48,944 bases of DNA from an uncultured Agathobacter sp. (GTDB taxonomy: Bacteria > Bacillota > Clostridia > Lachnospirales > Lachnospiraceae): assembly GCA_910587655.1 (NCBI GenBank), contig CAJUND010000023.1, positions 1-48,944 of the forward strand. Direction: 5' to 3'. A model generated the notes under the pieces. That model saw nothing but the letters and a program-made list of their open reading frames with translations, made no database searches and had not been told where the DNA came from. The translations under genes and the position numbers were made by a program. Shown one piece after another: positions 25,168-34,277 of this stretch; positions within the stretch are counted from its first letter, which is position 1, and the number at the start of each line of letters is the position of its first letter.

Positions 25168-27079
25168 CAGCTTTACGGACAAGCACCATGCAGCTGACAG
25201 CCCCGACGGTTACCGTGCTGCTTACACTGCCAAGGGGCTGTGTCCCGGCATGGGTACCGTCAATGTAAATCTCCCACTCCCCGTCAGCCGGCAGCGGAAT
25301 TTCTGCATCTGTTCCGCCGGCATTGTAAACTGTAAAAATCTGCTCTGTTTTGTTTTTCAGTGTAAAGGCAACGAGCTGTTCGCCCAGTCCGTCCACAAAA
25401 CGCAGCCTCTTTTGTATCTTCTTTGCCTTTGCCATACGAAGCAGCGGATGTTTTTTGCGGAATGAAATCAGCCCCCTGTAATAATCTGTCAGGGCTTCCT
25501 GCCATTCCTCCCTGTCGTAACGGATGGCATTGGTATAAAGCGGGAGGTTAAAGCTGTTTTCCGCCACTTCATCCTTCCCCTCCACCGGCTTGCTTCTGGC
25601 TGCCTCCTCTCCAATCAGGAAAAACGGCACTCCCTGCGAAGTATAAACAATGGCTGCCGCCAGCCGGTTCATTGCCAGCTTCTGCTCCCTGTCTGCATCC
25701 GGGCAGGAAACGGATAATTTATCCCAGAGTGTCAGGTTGTCATGGCAGGAAACATAGCTTATGGTATTTTCCGGACTTTCTGACCATGGTCCGCCTGAGT
25801 ACGCATACTGTCCGTAATCCACCTGCGGATGCCATACGGATGCAGCCACGCCGAAACGCATGGCGTTTTCCAGATTCTTTTGTCCGTTTACGAAACCGCG
25901 TTCAGTCAGGTTAAAAACATGTCCCCTCACATTATCCCTGATATCATCCGAAAACATACCGATTCCGTCCAGAAGCCTTACATTCTGTTTTAATGCACGG
26001 TCGTAATATGGAACCGGGGAATCAGCCCCGGTCCAGCCCTCGCCGTAGAGTACAATGTCGGGGCGGATTTCCTTCAGGCGCGCGCTTAATTCGTTCATTG
26101 TTTCTATGTCCAGCACACCCATCAGGTCAAACCGGAATCCGTCCACATGGTATTCCTTCACCCAGTAACAGACAGAATCCACAATATATTTACGCATCAT
26201 CGGCTGTTCTGACGCCACTTCATTGCCGCAGGCGGAAGCGTCGGAATATCCGTTTTTATCTTTCCGGTAATAGTAATCCGGCTCGCATTTCTGGAAACAG
26301 CTGTTTAAATCATAGGTATGGTTATATACCACATCAAGAATCACGCCGATGCCCGCTTTATGGAATGCAGCAACCATATCCTTGAATTCCCGCACACGTA
26401 CCTCGCCGTGAAACGGGTCTGTGGAATAGGAGCCTTCCGGCACATTGTAATTTATAGGATCATATCCCCAGTTATACTGCTCTTTTTCCGGATGCGCCTC
26501 ATCCACACTGCCAAAATCAAATGCCGGCAAAATCTGCACATGTGTAATTCCAAGCCCTTTTAAATAATCAAATCCGGTCGGCTTTCCGGCTGCATTCTTT
26601 GTGCCCGCTTCCACCAGTCCCGGATATTTTCCCGGAAATCTGGAATTTGCCGATGCATCCGCAGTCACATCAACTACCGAAATCTCAGTAATTACCATAT
26701 CTGTCCGGTGCTTTACAAAGGGACCCCTGTCGGTTTCAAACCCCGGCGGGTCCGTTTCCCCAAGGTCAAGAACCATGCTGCGCTGTCCGTTGACTCCTGT
26801 GGCAACAGAATACGGATCCTGGGTTTCCACGGCAGCTCCTTTCCGGACCAGTTCATAGGTATAGTATGTGTGGTTTAAATCCCCCTGCACATCCAGAAAC
26901 CATGTCCCCTGAACATCACGTTTCATGGCATGCGTTTCCTTCAGGCAGTCACCGTCCCCTTCCTCAAACAGCTTCAGTCTGACTTCATCCGCTGTCGGCG
27001 CCCATAAACGGAATGCCGTATGGGACTTTTCATACACGGCACCCAGATCATTTCCTGAATAATAGATACTCTGATCCAT
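25157..27079 (-). CDS. pulA: Pullulanase type I (GH13), cytoplasmic
   Basis: Cleaves alpha-1,6 branches in glycogen, pullulan or limit dextrins. 640 residues, no signal peptide. N-terminal CBM48-like domain (HTAFRLWAPTADEVRLKLFE), then the GH13 barrel: YNWGYDPINYNVPEGSYST (pullulanase signature), VILDVVYNHT, DGFRFDLMG (nucleophile Asp), LYGEGWTG (acid/base Glu), SYVSCHDNLTLWDKL (third Asp). A small C-terminal beta domain follows. With malQ it forms an intracellular maltodextrin/glycogen pathway. A three-fold repeat overlaps its transcription start region. Confidence 0.95.
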   Translation of the reverse strand: MDQSIYYSGNDLGAVYEKSHTAFRLWAPTADEVRLKLFEEGDGDCLKETHAMKRDVQGTWFLDVQGDLNHTYYTYELVRKGAAVETQDPYSVATGVNGQRSMVLDLGETDPPGFETDRGPFVKHRTDMVITEISVVDVTADASANSRFPGKYPGLVEAGTKNAAGKPTGFDYLKGLGITHVQILPAFDFGSVDEAHPEKEQYNWGYDPINYNVPEGSYSTDPFHGEVRVREFKDMVAAFHKAGIGVILDVVYNHTYDLNSCFQKCEPDYYYRKDKNGYSDASACGNEVASEQPMMRKYIVDSVCYWVKEYHVDGFRFDLMGVLDIETMNELSARLKEIRPDIVLYGEGWTGADSPVPYYDRALKQNVRLLDGIGMFSDDIRDNVRGHVFNLTERGFVNGQKNLENAMRFGVAASVWHPQVDYGQYAYSGGPWSESPENTISYVSCHDNLTLWDKLSVSCPDADREQKLAMNRLAAAIVYTSQGVPFFLIGEEAARSKPVEGKDEVAENSFNLPLYTNAIRYDREEWQEALTDYYRGLISFRKKHPLLRMAKAKKIQKRLRFVDGLGEQLVAFTLKNKTEQIFTVYNAGGTDAEIPLPADGEWEIYIDGTHAGTQPLGSVSSTVTVGAVSCMVLVRKAVKS

Positions 27080-27116
27080 TCCATCCCTCCTCCCAAAAAC
27101 AGAATTACAAAAATAT

Positions 27117-27176
27117 TTCGTAATCTTTCGTATTTTTTCGTAATTTAATTATATTTTACTTACCCCTGTATGTAAA
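27117..27176 (-). promoter_or_regulatory. pulA: pulA promoter with three phased repeats
   Basis: Minus strand: -35 TTTACA (27176-27171), 17 bases, -10 TATAAT (27153-27148). Just downstream, TACGAA occurs three times with an exact 10-bp period (27142-27137, 27132-27127, 27122-27117), covering the expected start site. A protein bound there would block initiation. Confidence 0.5.
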
Positions 27177-27220
27177 TTGGAATTTTCACTAACTTTCTCT
27201 TTGTTTTTTGTGTAAAAAGA

Positions 27221-28228
27221 CTAATTTGAAAACCGTACCATCTCCTCAAGCGTCTGCATTGCCTTTCCGGAGTCGATGGCAGCCGCAGCAAGCTTTATTC
27301 CTTCCCCGATACTTTCCGCTGCCCCACCGGTATAAAGTGCGGCTCCTGCATTAAACAGCACGATATCGCGCTTTGCCCCGGTTTCCTTTCCGCCCAGGAT
27401 ATCCCTTGTAATCTGTGCATTCACGGTCCCGTCGCCGCCCCTTAATTCTTCCAGGCTGCACCTTTTTAAGGAGAACTGTTCCGGTGTAATGGTATAAACC
27501 TCTGTTCTGCCGTCTTTGATTTCGCCGACGGTCGTTTCACCTGTCAGCGTAATCTCATCCATGTTATCCTCGCCGCTGACCACAAGTCCCCGCTCCACAC
27601 CGAGCCCGGACATGACTTTTGCAATTGTTTCAACAAGTGAGGGGCTGTACACGCCTACCAGCATTTTTTTGGCGCGTGAAGGATTGGAAAGAGGACCTAA
27701 TATATTAAATACGGTGCGGATGCCAAGCTGGATTCTGACCGGCCCGACATATTTCATGCACGGATTAAAGCGCGGCGCAAACATAAAGCCGATTCCGGCA
27801 TGTTCCACACACTTTTCCACAACCTCCGGGTCTGCGGAAATATTTACCCCAAGGGCTTCCAGCACATCCCCCGCCCCGCTTTTTGAAGAAATGGAACGGT
27901 TCCCGTGCTTTGCCACCGGAACGCCTGCCGCAGCCACGACAAAGGCGGAGGTGGTGGAAATATTAAATGTAAAAGTGCTGTCCCCGCCGGTTCCCACCAG
28001 GTCCAGGTAATTACCGGTATGCGGGCTGATGGTATTTGCCTTTCCCCGAAGCACCGTTGCAAAACCCAGGATTTCATCCGTGGTTTCCCCCTTCATGCGC
28101 AGTCCTGTAAGCAGCGCCGCAGTCTGCGCCTCCGTTGTCTGTCCGGTTAATATCAGTTCCGCTGCATGCTCTGCCTGTATACGGGTTAAGTTTCTGTTTT
28201 CTGCTACTGCTGTAATTGCTGCTTTCAT
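27221..28228 (-). CDS. trpD: Anthranilate phosphoribosyltransferase
   Basis: Second step of tryptophan synthesis: anthranilate plus PRPP gives phosphoribosyl-anthranilate. 335 residues, standard length. PRPP-site motifs DLVGTGGDSTFTFNISTTSA and KHGNRSISSKSGAGDVLEAL; GVRIQLGIRTVFNILGPLSN-type region in the middle (VRIQLGIRTVFNILGPLSNP). AGGAGG precedes the ATG. It is the last gene of the trp operon here, after trpA, whereas the usual order places it after trpG. No clear terminator follows; pulA starts on the same strand 142 bases on. Confidence 0.96.
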   Translation of the reverse strand: MKAAITAVAENRNLTRIQAEHAAELILTGQTTEAQTAALLTGLRMKGETTDEILGFATVLRGKANTISPHTGNYLDLVGTGGDSTFTFNISTTSAFVVAAAGVPVAKHGNRSISSKSGAGDVLEALGVNISADPEVVEKCVEHAGIGFMFAPRFNPCMKYVGPVRIQLGIRTVFNILGPLSNPSRAKKMLVGVYSPSLVETIAKVMSGLGVERGLVVSGEDNMDEITLTGETTVGEIKDGRTEVYTITPEQFSLKRCSLEELRGGDGTVNAQITRDILGGKETGAKRDIVLFNAGAALYTGGAAESIGEGIKLAAAAIDSGKAMQTLEEMVRFSN

Positions 28229-28275
28229 TTATGTTGCCTCCTGACATAATTTGATTTTTCTTTTAAAAATATATT

Positions 28276-29070
28276 TTACAGTTCGTTTAACTCTTTCTTA
28301 AATGAAGTACAGTACTCCTTCGCTGCCTGCGCGCTGAAACCGCTTTCCCGCATCAGGCTGATAAAATGCGAACCTACGATTGCACCGTCTATGATATCCT
28401 TCATCGGCTTTACATCTTCTGCCCTGTGAATGCCGAATCCCATCATTACCGGAATCCCTGACACCTGTTTTACATGGGAAAGGTAATGAATCACCTCTTT
28501 GTGGAAATTTCCTTCCTGCCCGGTCACTCCCATGGAGGAAACACAGTAGACAAACCCTCTCGCATGTTCCAGTATCTTTTCCACACGCCCTGCCGACACC
28601 GGGGACACCAGCTGGATCAGAATGGTCTCATCACAGTCTGCCAGCGCCTGTAAAAGTTCCTCCTGCTCTTCGTATGGAAGATCCGGAATAATGAGTCCGT
28701 CCACGCCTGATTTTTTACATCCATCCACAAATGCATCCAGTCCGTAATGAAGTATGGTATTGTAATACATCATAAATACAACCGGAATCTCAACCCCCTC
28801 GCCGCGCAGCTCTTTTAAGCACGCAAACGTTTTTTCCAGATTTGCCCCGCCAAGAATCGCTTCATAAGATGCTTTCTGGATGACCGGACCATCCGCCACC
28901 GGATCGGAAAACGGAATACCAAGCTCAATGATATCTGTTCCCGCCTGCTCCTGTGCTTTTACAATTTCCTTTGTTTTACTGTAATCCGGCAGTCCTGCCG
29001 TCATATATGTGATAAACGCCTTTTCGTTTTTCTCCTGCAGCACGGCAAGAGTTTTTTCAATTCGATTCAT
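28276..29070 (-). CDS. trpA: Tryptophan synthase alpha subunit
   Basis: Splits indole-glycerol phosphate into indole and glyceraldehyde phosphate; indole passes to TrpB. About 264 residues from ATG 29070 (GGAGG 9 bases upstream; a TTG at 29079 is less likely). Motifs: FITYMTAGLPD, DIIELGIPFSDPVADGPVIQ (catalytic Glu and Asp), GVDGLIIPDLPYEEQ, and GFGIHRAEDV near the phosphate site. Follows trpB by 15 bases. Confidence 0.96.
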   Translation of the reverse strand: MNRIEKTLAVLQEKNEKAFITYMTAGLPDYSKTKEIVKAQEQAGTDIIELGIPFSDPVADGPVIQKASYEAILGGANLEKTFACLKELRGEGVEIPVVFMMYYNTILHYGLDAFVDGCKKSGVDGLIIPDLPYEEQEELLQALADCDETILIQLVSPVSAGRVEKILEHARGFVYCVSSMGVTGQEGNFHKEVIHYLSHVKQVSGIPVMMGFGIHRAEDVKPMKDIIDGAIVGSHFISLMRESGFSAQAAKEYCTSFKKELNEL

Positions 29071-29085
29071 TTTCCCCAACCTCCT

Positions 29086-30273
29086 TTAATCCAGATATCC
29101 TTTTCCATCCAGGTAATCCGCAATGGTGTTTACATCCTTGTCGCCGCGCCCGGACAGGCAGATTACCATACTCTGTGTTTCCGTCATCTCTTCTGCTTTT
29201 TTCATTGCATAGGCAATGGCGTGCGCGCTTTCAATCGCCGGAATAATCCCCTCCAGCTTACTAAGCTCAAGCAGCGCATCCATCGCCTCTGTATCCGTAA
29301 TGGAAACATACTTTGCGCGTCCGCTGTCGCGCAGGTACGCATGCTCCGGTCCCACGCCCGGATAATCCAGTCCTGCGGAAATGGAATGGGCAAGCTGGAT
29401 ATTTCCGTCCGTATCCTGCAAAAGGTAGGATTTCATTCCATGCAGCACACCCGGCTCCCCAAGCGCCATGGCAGAAGCGTGTTTTCCGCTTGATATCCCG
29501 CAGCCTGCAGCTTCCACCCCGATTAACTCGACGTCCGTTTCATCAATGAAATCCGCAAACATTCCAATGGAATTGGAGCCTCCGCCCACACAGGCAATCA
29601 CCACGTCGGGATTTTTCCCCTCTGCGTTCCGGTGCTGTATTTTTGCCTCGCGGCTGATGACGCTCTGAAATTCTTTTACCATCTTCGGATACGGATAAGG
29701 TCCCACTGCAGAACCAATGATATAAAAGGTATCCTCGGCTGTTCTTGCCCATGCGCGGATTGCCTCGTTGGTCGCATCCTTTAAGGTATTGCTGCCGGAT
29801 TCAACGGAAACCACGGACGCCCCAAGCATTTCCATGCGCATCACATTTAACCGCTGTCTTTGCATATCCTCTTTTCCCATGTAAATCGTACATTCCATGC
29901 CAAAAAGGGCTGCAGCTGTCGCTGTCGCCACGCCATGCTGTCCGGCGCCCGTCTCTGCAATGACCTTTGTCTTTCCCATTCGCCCTGCCAGAAGAATCTG
30001 TCCCATGACATTGTTGATTTTATGGGCGCCGGTATGGTTTAAGTCCTCGCGCTTTAAGTATATCTTCGTCCTGTATTTCTCTGAAAGCCGCTCTGCAAAA
30101 TAAAGAGGGGTTTCCCGTCCTACGTACTGTCTTAAATAATAATGGTACTGTTCCATAAATTCCGGGTCCCTGATGGCGGCTTCAAATGCCTCATCCAGTT
30201 CCTCCAGCGTATTCATCAGTGATTCTGACACAAACTGTCCGCCAAATTTTCCGTAATATGCTTTACTGTTCAT
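29086..30273 (-). CDS. trpB: Tryptophan synthase beta subunit
   Basis: PLP enzyme that joins indole and serine to tryptophan. 395 residues. PLP lysine in REDLNHTGAHKINNVMGQ; AETGAGQHGVATATAAALFG; phosphate loop VIACVGGGSNSIGMF; C-terminal ICLSGRGDKDVNTI. This is the TrpB1 type that pairs with TrpA. Its start overlaps the end of trpF by 11 bases; AAAGG lies upstream. Confidence 0.97.
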   Translation of the reverse strand: MNSKAYYGKFGGQFVSESLMNTLEELDEAFEAAIRDPEFMEQYHYYLRQYVGRETPLYFAERLSEKYRTKIYLKREDLNHTGAHKINNVMGQILLAGRMGKTKVIAETGAGQHGVATATAAALFGMECTIYMGKEDMQRQRLNVMRMEMLGASVVSVESGSNTLKDATNEAIRAWARTAEDTFYIIGSAVGPYPYPKMVKEFQSVISREAKIQHRNAEGKNPDVVIACVGGGSNSIGMFADFIDETDVELIGVEAAGCGISSGKHASAMALGEPGVLHGMKSYLLQDTDGNIQLAHSISAGLDYPGVGPEHAYLRDSGRAKYVSITDTEAMDALLELSKLEGIIPAIESAHAIAYAMKKAEEMTETQSMVICLSGRGDKDVNTIADYLDGKGYLD

Positions 30274-30928
30274 AACTTCTTACCTTTCCTGTAAATTCTT
30301 TTATCCTGTTTTTATTTTTTCCGGTACACCCTTTTATACACTCCTCAACGCCGGAGCTGACATCCACGACATCCGGTGAAAATATGCGGATGCCCTCCTG
30401 CACGTTACCGGCGTGCAAGCCTCCTGCAAGAATAAATTTCCTGCCTGAAAAAAACCCGCTTTGCCATCTGTCTTCCTCCCATAAAAACGGCTTTCCGCTT
30501 CCATATTCCGCAGAATCCACCACAATTCCTGCAATTTTTCCGGAAAGCTCCTTCGGCAGTCCGTCAAAGCCTTTTAATTTTTCTTCCAGAAGCGCCCGGT
30601 CCGTAATATTCACAGCCGCCCAGACCGGAACCTCCGCCTCTTCCAGCGCCTCCGCTGAAAGGTTTCCATGAATCTGTAAAATATCAAAGCCTTCCTGCTG
30701 CAGCATCCGAACCTTTTCTGCATCTGGGGACACCATAACCGCAATTTTTTTTATATCATGATTCAATTCTTTGAATATTTCCTTTGATTTGGCAATTTCT
30801 ATGTTTCTTTTGCTTTTTTCATGGAATACAAATCCTGCATAATCCACTCGCGCTTCATTCAGGTATTCCGCTTCCCTCGGATTTGTGATACCGCATATTT
30901 TAATTTTTACCTTTTTCATCTTATCCAT
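30263..30928 (-). CDS. trpF: Phosphoribosylanthranilate isomerase
   Basis: Third step of tryptophan synthesis (Amadori rearrangement). 221 residues, a single TIM barrel. Motifs: KIKICGITNPREAEYLNE with the catalytic Cys, DYAGFVFHEKSKRNI, LQIHGNLS, and FILAGGLHAGNVQEGIR with DVVDVSSGVE near the C-terminus (catalytic Asp earlier, in AGIVVDS). Separate from trpC, not fused. Gap of 29 bases to trpC. Confidence 0.95.
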   Translation of the reverse strand: MDKMKKVKIKICGITNPREAEYLNEARVDYAGFVFHEKSKRNIEIAKSKEIFKELNHDIKKIAVMVSPDAEKVRMLQQEGFDILQIHGNLSAEALEEAEVPVWAAVNITDRALLEEKLKGFDGLPKELSGKIAGIVVDSAEYGSGKPFLWEEDRWQSGFFSGRKFILAGGLHAGNVQEGIRIFSPDVVDVSSGVEECIKGCTGKNKNRIKEFTGKVRSYEQ

Positions 30929-30957
30929 CTTCTTTTCCAGTGAAATTTATTTCTGAT

Positions 30958-31746
30958 TTATGATTCTGAAAAGATATTTTTCCAGTGTTTTGCCAGTTCT
31001 CTTGGATTTTCGGATTCCATAAACGCCCTCCCGATTAAAAACGCATCCACACCGCATTCCCGTAAAAACCGCACGTCTGCATCCCCCATAATACCGCTTT
31101 CCGCCACCATGACTTTATCCTCTGGTATGTACTTACGAAGCCGTTTTGTATGTTCAAGCGTAATGGAGAAGTCTTTTAAATTCCGGTTATTCACTCCAAT
31201 GATACGCGGAGTGACTTTCATGGCGCGTTCGATTTCCTGTTCATCATGGGTTTCCACGAGAACGTCCAGTTCCAGTTCCCGTGCGAGCTGGTAAAAATCA
31301 TGCATCTGCACATCGTCAAGTATTGCCGTGATTAAAAGCACCGCATCCGCCCCGACTGCCTTTGCTTCATAAAACTGGTATTCCTCAATCATAAAATCCT
31401 TGCGCAGCAGAGGCAGGGATGATTTTTCACGAATCTGCTTTAAGTACTCTGTATTTCCGTGAAAATGGTCCTCCTCCGTCAGGCAGGAAATCGCGTCCAC
31501 CGATTCGTTGTATTCCCCAATGCGTTCCACCAGGTCCATGCTGCTGGTGATGGTTCCAAGGCTTGGGGACGCCTTTTTAAATTCCCCGATGATGGAAAGT
31601 CCCGGTTTTTTCAGACTCTCATAAAAGCAGTCTTTTTTTCGTGTCTTTGTTTCCGATGCAAGACGTATCATTTCCCCTTCCGGGATACATGCCTTATGCT
31701 CTTTCAGGCGTTTTTTCTTATCCTCCACAATCTCATCCAGTATCAT
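30958..31746 (-). CDS. trpC: Indole-3-glycerol phosphate synthase
   Basis: Fourth step of tryptophan synthesis. 262 residues. Motifs: IIGEFKKASPSLGTI (catalytic Lys), DAISCLTEEDHFHGN, LPLLRKDFMIEEYQFYEAKA (catalytic Lys), GADAVLLITAILDD, IGVNNRNLKDFSI and MVAESGIMGDADV. AAGGAGGG precedes the ATG. Separated from trpG by 19 bases. Confidence 0.96.
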   Translation of the reverse strand: MILDEIVEDKKKRLKEHKACIPEGEMIRLASETKTRKKDCFYESLKKPGLSIIGEFKKASPSLGTITSSMDLVERIGEYNESVDAISCLTEEDHFHGNTEYLKQIREKSSLPLLRKDFMIEEYQFYEAKAVGADAVLLITAILDDVQMHDFYQLARELELDVLVETHDEQEIERAMKVTPRIIGVNNRNLKDFSITLEHTKRLRKYIPEDKVMVAESGIMGDADVRFLRECGVDAFLIGRAFMESENPRELAKHWKNIFSES

Positions 31747-31765
31747 AAGTTTTCCCTCCTTCGTT

Positions 31766-32335
31766 TCAGCCCGTGCATGTCAGAAAGTTTTCTATCATGC
31801 GTTTTCCGTGTTCTGTATAAATGGATTCCGGATGGAACTGCAGTCCGAATACCGGGTATGTTCTGTGGCTGACCGCCATAATCTCACCGTCCTGCGTTCT
31901 TGCCGTCACGCGCAGACACTCCGGCAGGTCATCGTCCTGCAGCGCAAGCGAATGGTAGCGCGCCACTTTTACTGCCGTATCGATTCCTGCAAAAATACCG
32001 GTTCCGTCATGCTCAATCACCGACTGTTTTCCATGGAACAGTTCTTTTGCATAGCTGACCGTGCCGCCTAACGCCTCGCCGATGCACTGGTGTCCTAAGC
32101 AGATACCTAAAATCGGCATCTTTCCGGTAAATTCCCGCACAGCTTCCATACAGATTCCGGCTTCCTTCGGACTTTTGGGACCGGGCGATAATACCATCCG
32201 CTCAGGCGCCAGTGCTTTTATTTCATCTATGGTAATTTTGTCGTTTCTTACAACCCTGATATCGGAATGAAATATCCCGATATACTGGTACAGGTTATAC
32301 GTAAATGAATCATAATTGTCAATCAGCAGAATCAT
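31766..32335 (-). CDS. trpG: Anthranilate synthase glutamine amidotransferase component
   Basis: Supplies ammonia to TrpE. 189 residues. Class I glutaminase: start ILLIDNYDSFTYNLYQYIG, catalytic Cys in PILGICLGHQCIGEALGG, catalytic His and Glu in FGLQFHPESIYTEHG. It overlaps trpE by four bases (ATGA), so translation is coupled. In some species the same protein also serves p-aminobenzoate synthesis; nothing here decides that. Confidence 0.95.
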   Translation of the reverse strand: MILLIDNYDSFTYNLYQYIGIFHSDIRVVRNDKITIDEIKALAPERMVLSPGPKSPKEAGICMEAVREFTGKMPILGICLGHQCIGEALGGTVSYAKELFHGKQSVIEHDGTGIFAGIDTAVKVARYHSLALQDDDLPECLRVTARTQDGEIMAVSHRTYPVFGLQFHPESIYTEHGKRMIENFLTCTG

Positions 32336-33765
32336 AACCTTTCCTCCTTCTTCGTAAGGGTTCTGGCAAGCGCCATCACTTTGTTACAGCACTCCGTGTA
32401 CTCGTTTTCCGGCACAGAATCCGCCACAATACCGGCGCCTGCCTGCAAATACACATAACGACCTTTTTTCACCATGGTGCGGATGGTAATACAAAAATCC
32501 ATGTCCCCGGAAAAATCCACATACCCGGTGGCTCCGCCGTAGAGCCCGCGCCGCGTGCTTTCCAGCTCGTCGATAATTTCCATGGCTCGGATTTTCGGGG
32601 CGCCGCTTAAGGTTCCTGCCGGTAAAAATGAGGAAACCAAATCAAGCGGATGAAATTCGCCTTTTTTTCGTCCTTCCACCATGGAGACGATATGCATAAC
32701 GTGCGAATAATTCTGTACCCCCATAAACTGTGTTACCTTGACCGTGCCAAATTCACTGATCCGCCCCATATCATTTCTTGCCAGGTCCACAAGCATCACA
32801 TGTTCGGCACGCTCCTTCTCATCCCCAAGCAGTTCTTCCTTTAAACGTGCATCCTCTTCTTCATTGGCGCCGCGTCTTCTCGTTCCTGCAATCGGACAGG
32901 TATACACCCGGTTCCCTCTCTGTTTTACCACCATCTCCGGCGAGCTGCCGATGACTTCAAATTCCCCGAAGTTAAAGTAATACAGATACGGCGACGGATT
33001 CAGTTCGCGGAGCTGTTTATACAGCTCAAACCCGCTCTGCCCTGTCTCAATGGTCCATCTCTGTGATAACACGGTCTGGAAAATATGTCCTTCGCGGATG
33101 TATTCCTTTATCTTTTCCACCTTTTTGCTGTACTGTTCCAGGGTATCGGACTTTTTAACAATTACTCCGTCGTGGACAAACGCTGACGGTGCTGCTGTTT
33201 TTTCCTTCCCTTTCCCCAATGCACATGCAATCAGTTTTTCCGCCTCTTCCAGGCTGTTTTTCAGCCCTTCCCCGCTGTCTTCTCCTAAAACAACTGCCGT
33301 CAGTGTTTCCGCTTCATGGTCAACGAGAATAAACTTTGTCATCAGCATCATCTGGATGGTCTCAATTCCAATTTCGTCCGGATTATCATCCGGAAGGTTT
33401 TCGGTATACCTCACAAAGTCATAACCTAAGTTTCCAACCAGCCCTCCGGTAAAGGACAGTTCATCATTGTCTTTTATGATTTCAAAGGAACTGTAATATT
33501 CCTTTAAAAGCTCTGCCGGATTTCCGTTTCTGACCTCCCTGCTGCCGTCAGCCTTCTGGATTACAAGCGAGTTTTTGTCAGAAGTAATGATTTCCTCCGG
33601 CTCCCTTCCAAGAAAGGTATAGCGGTCATAGTTTTTATCGTAGCTTTCCAGCAGAAAGCCCTTTTGGCCGCCTGCCAGGTTTTCATACATTCCTACCGAG
33701 GTTTCCTTAACAATACTGACGGTCTTTTTATAAACCCTTAATTTTCTTTTCATGCTCTGTACCAT
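32332..33765 (-). CDS. trpE: Anthranilate synthase component I
   Basis: Makes anthranilate from chorismate with ammonia from TrpG. About 477 residues. N-terminal regulatory domain with the LLES motif that binds tryptophan (GFLLESYDKNYDRYTFLG); chorismate-binding domain with GRISEFGTVKVTQFMGVQNY, SSFLPAGTLSGAPKIRAMEI and GYVDFSGDMDFCITIRTM. I prefer ATG 33765, with AAAGGA upstream; the in-frame ATG at 33792 lies right after the leader terminator without a ribosome site. First gene of the operon, controlled by the Trp T-box before it. Confidence 0.94.
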   Translation of the reverse strand: MVQSMKRKLRVYKKTVSIVKETSVGMYENLAGGQKGFLLESYDKNYDRYTFLGREPEEIITSDKNSLVIQKADGSREVRNGNPAELLKEYYSSFEIIKDNDELSFTGGLVGNLGYDFVRYTENLPDDNPDEIGIETIQMMLMTKFILVDHEAETLTAVVLGEDSGEGLKNSLEEAEKLIACALGKGKEKTAAPSAFVHDGVIVKKSDTLEQYSKKVEKIKEYIREGHIFQTVLSQRWTIETGQSGFELYKQLRELNPSPYLYYFNFGEFEVIGSSPEMVVKQRGNRVYTCPIAGTRRRGANEEEDARLKEELLGDEKERAEHVMLVDLARNDMGRISEFGTVKVTQFMGVQNYSHVMHIVSMVEGRKKGEFHPLDLVSSFLPAGTLSGAPKIRAMEIIDELESTRRGLYGGATGYVDFSGDMDFCITIRTMVKKGRYVYLQAGAGIVADSVPENEYTECCNKVMALARTLTKKEERL

Positions 33766-33795
33766 ATCCTGTATTTCCTTTCTTTTAATCATATA

Positions 33796-34195
33796 TTAAA
33801 AAATCCCCGGCATAACGAACTGTTATGCCAGGGACGATATTACTTACCGTGGTGCCACCCTTTTTCGCTGCTTAAAAGGATTTTTATGAGTAAACCGGAT
33901 ATACCCGGATGCTGTCAGCTTCCGGAAAACAACCATATACATAAAAAAGCAGATACTTCCGCATCGGAAATATCTGCCACCAATTACGCAACCTCTGTGA
34001 TACGGGGATAAAATTATCCCGATATCCATGCCCCTGTAACGTGGGGAAACGGCATAAGCTACTAATACATACCCTGTATATTCACCCTGCATCTAACGAA
34101 TCCATTCCGAACAAACTATCCTGCCAGCTCCCACCACCGCTGGCTCTCTGTGAAGAAACTCACCTGACGTACTTACCTTCGCTCACTGATTTTAT
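33796..34195 (-). promoter_or_regulatory. T-box leader of the trp operon (tRNA-Trp specific)
   Basis: Minus strand. The T-box is AGGGTGGCACCACGG (33862-33848). Its TGGC can pair with the tRNA 3' end whose discriminator is G, as in tRNA-Trp. The specifier sits in GAATGGA, with codon TGG at 34104-34102. The terminator is a perfect 12-bp stem (33822-33833 with 33805-33816, one G-U) with loop AGTTC, followed by ATTTTTT; the antiterminator uses the T-box. Stem I includes GAGCCAGC...GCTGGC near 34130. Uncharged tRNA-Trp would turn the operon on. Confidence 0.93.
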
Positions 34196-34230
34196 CATAT
34201 TAATATCTGCTTTAAATTTATTACAATAAC

Positions 34231-34259
34231 AGTTTATGCCATTTTACCCGAAATGTCAA
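34231..34259 (-). promoter_or_regulatory. trp operon promoter
   Basis: TTGACA (34259-34254), 17-base spacer, TAAACT (34236-34231) on the minus strand, upstream of the T-box. The -35 is consensus. It lies immediately past the end of the diguanylate cyclase gene. Confidence 0.7.
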
Positions 34260-34277
34260 CTGTTTTTTCAGATGATA

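Noticed and set aside
33844..34092. Minus-strand 82-codon frame inside the trp leader
   Set aside because: It overlaps the T-box, terminator region and stems; no ribosome site; explained by the RNA.
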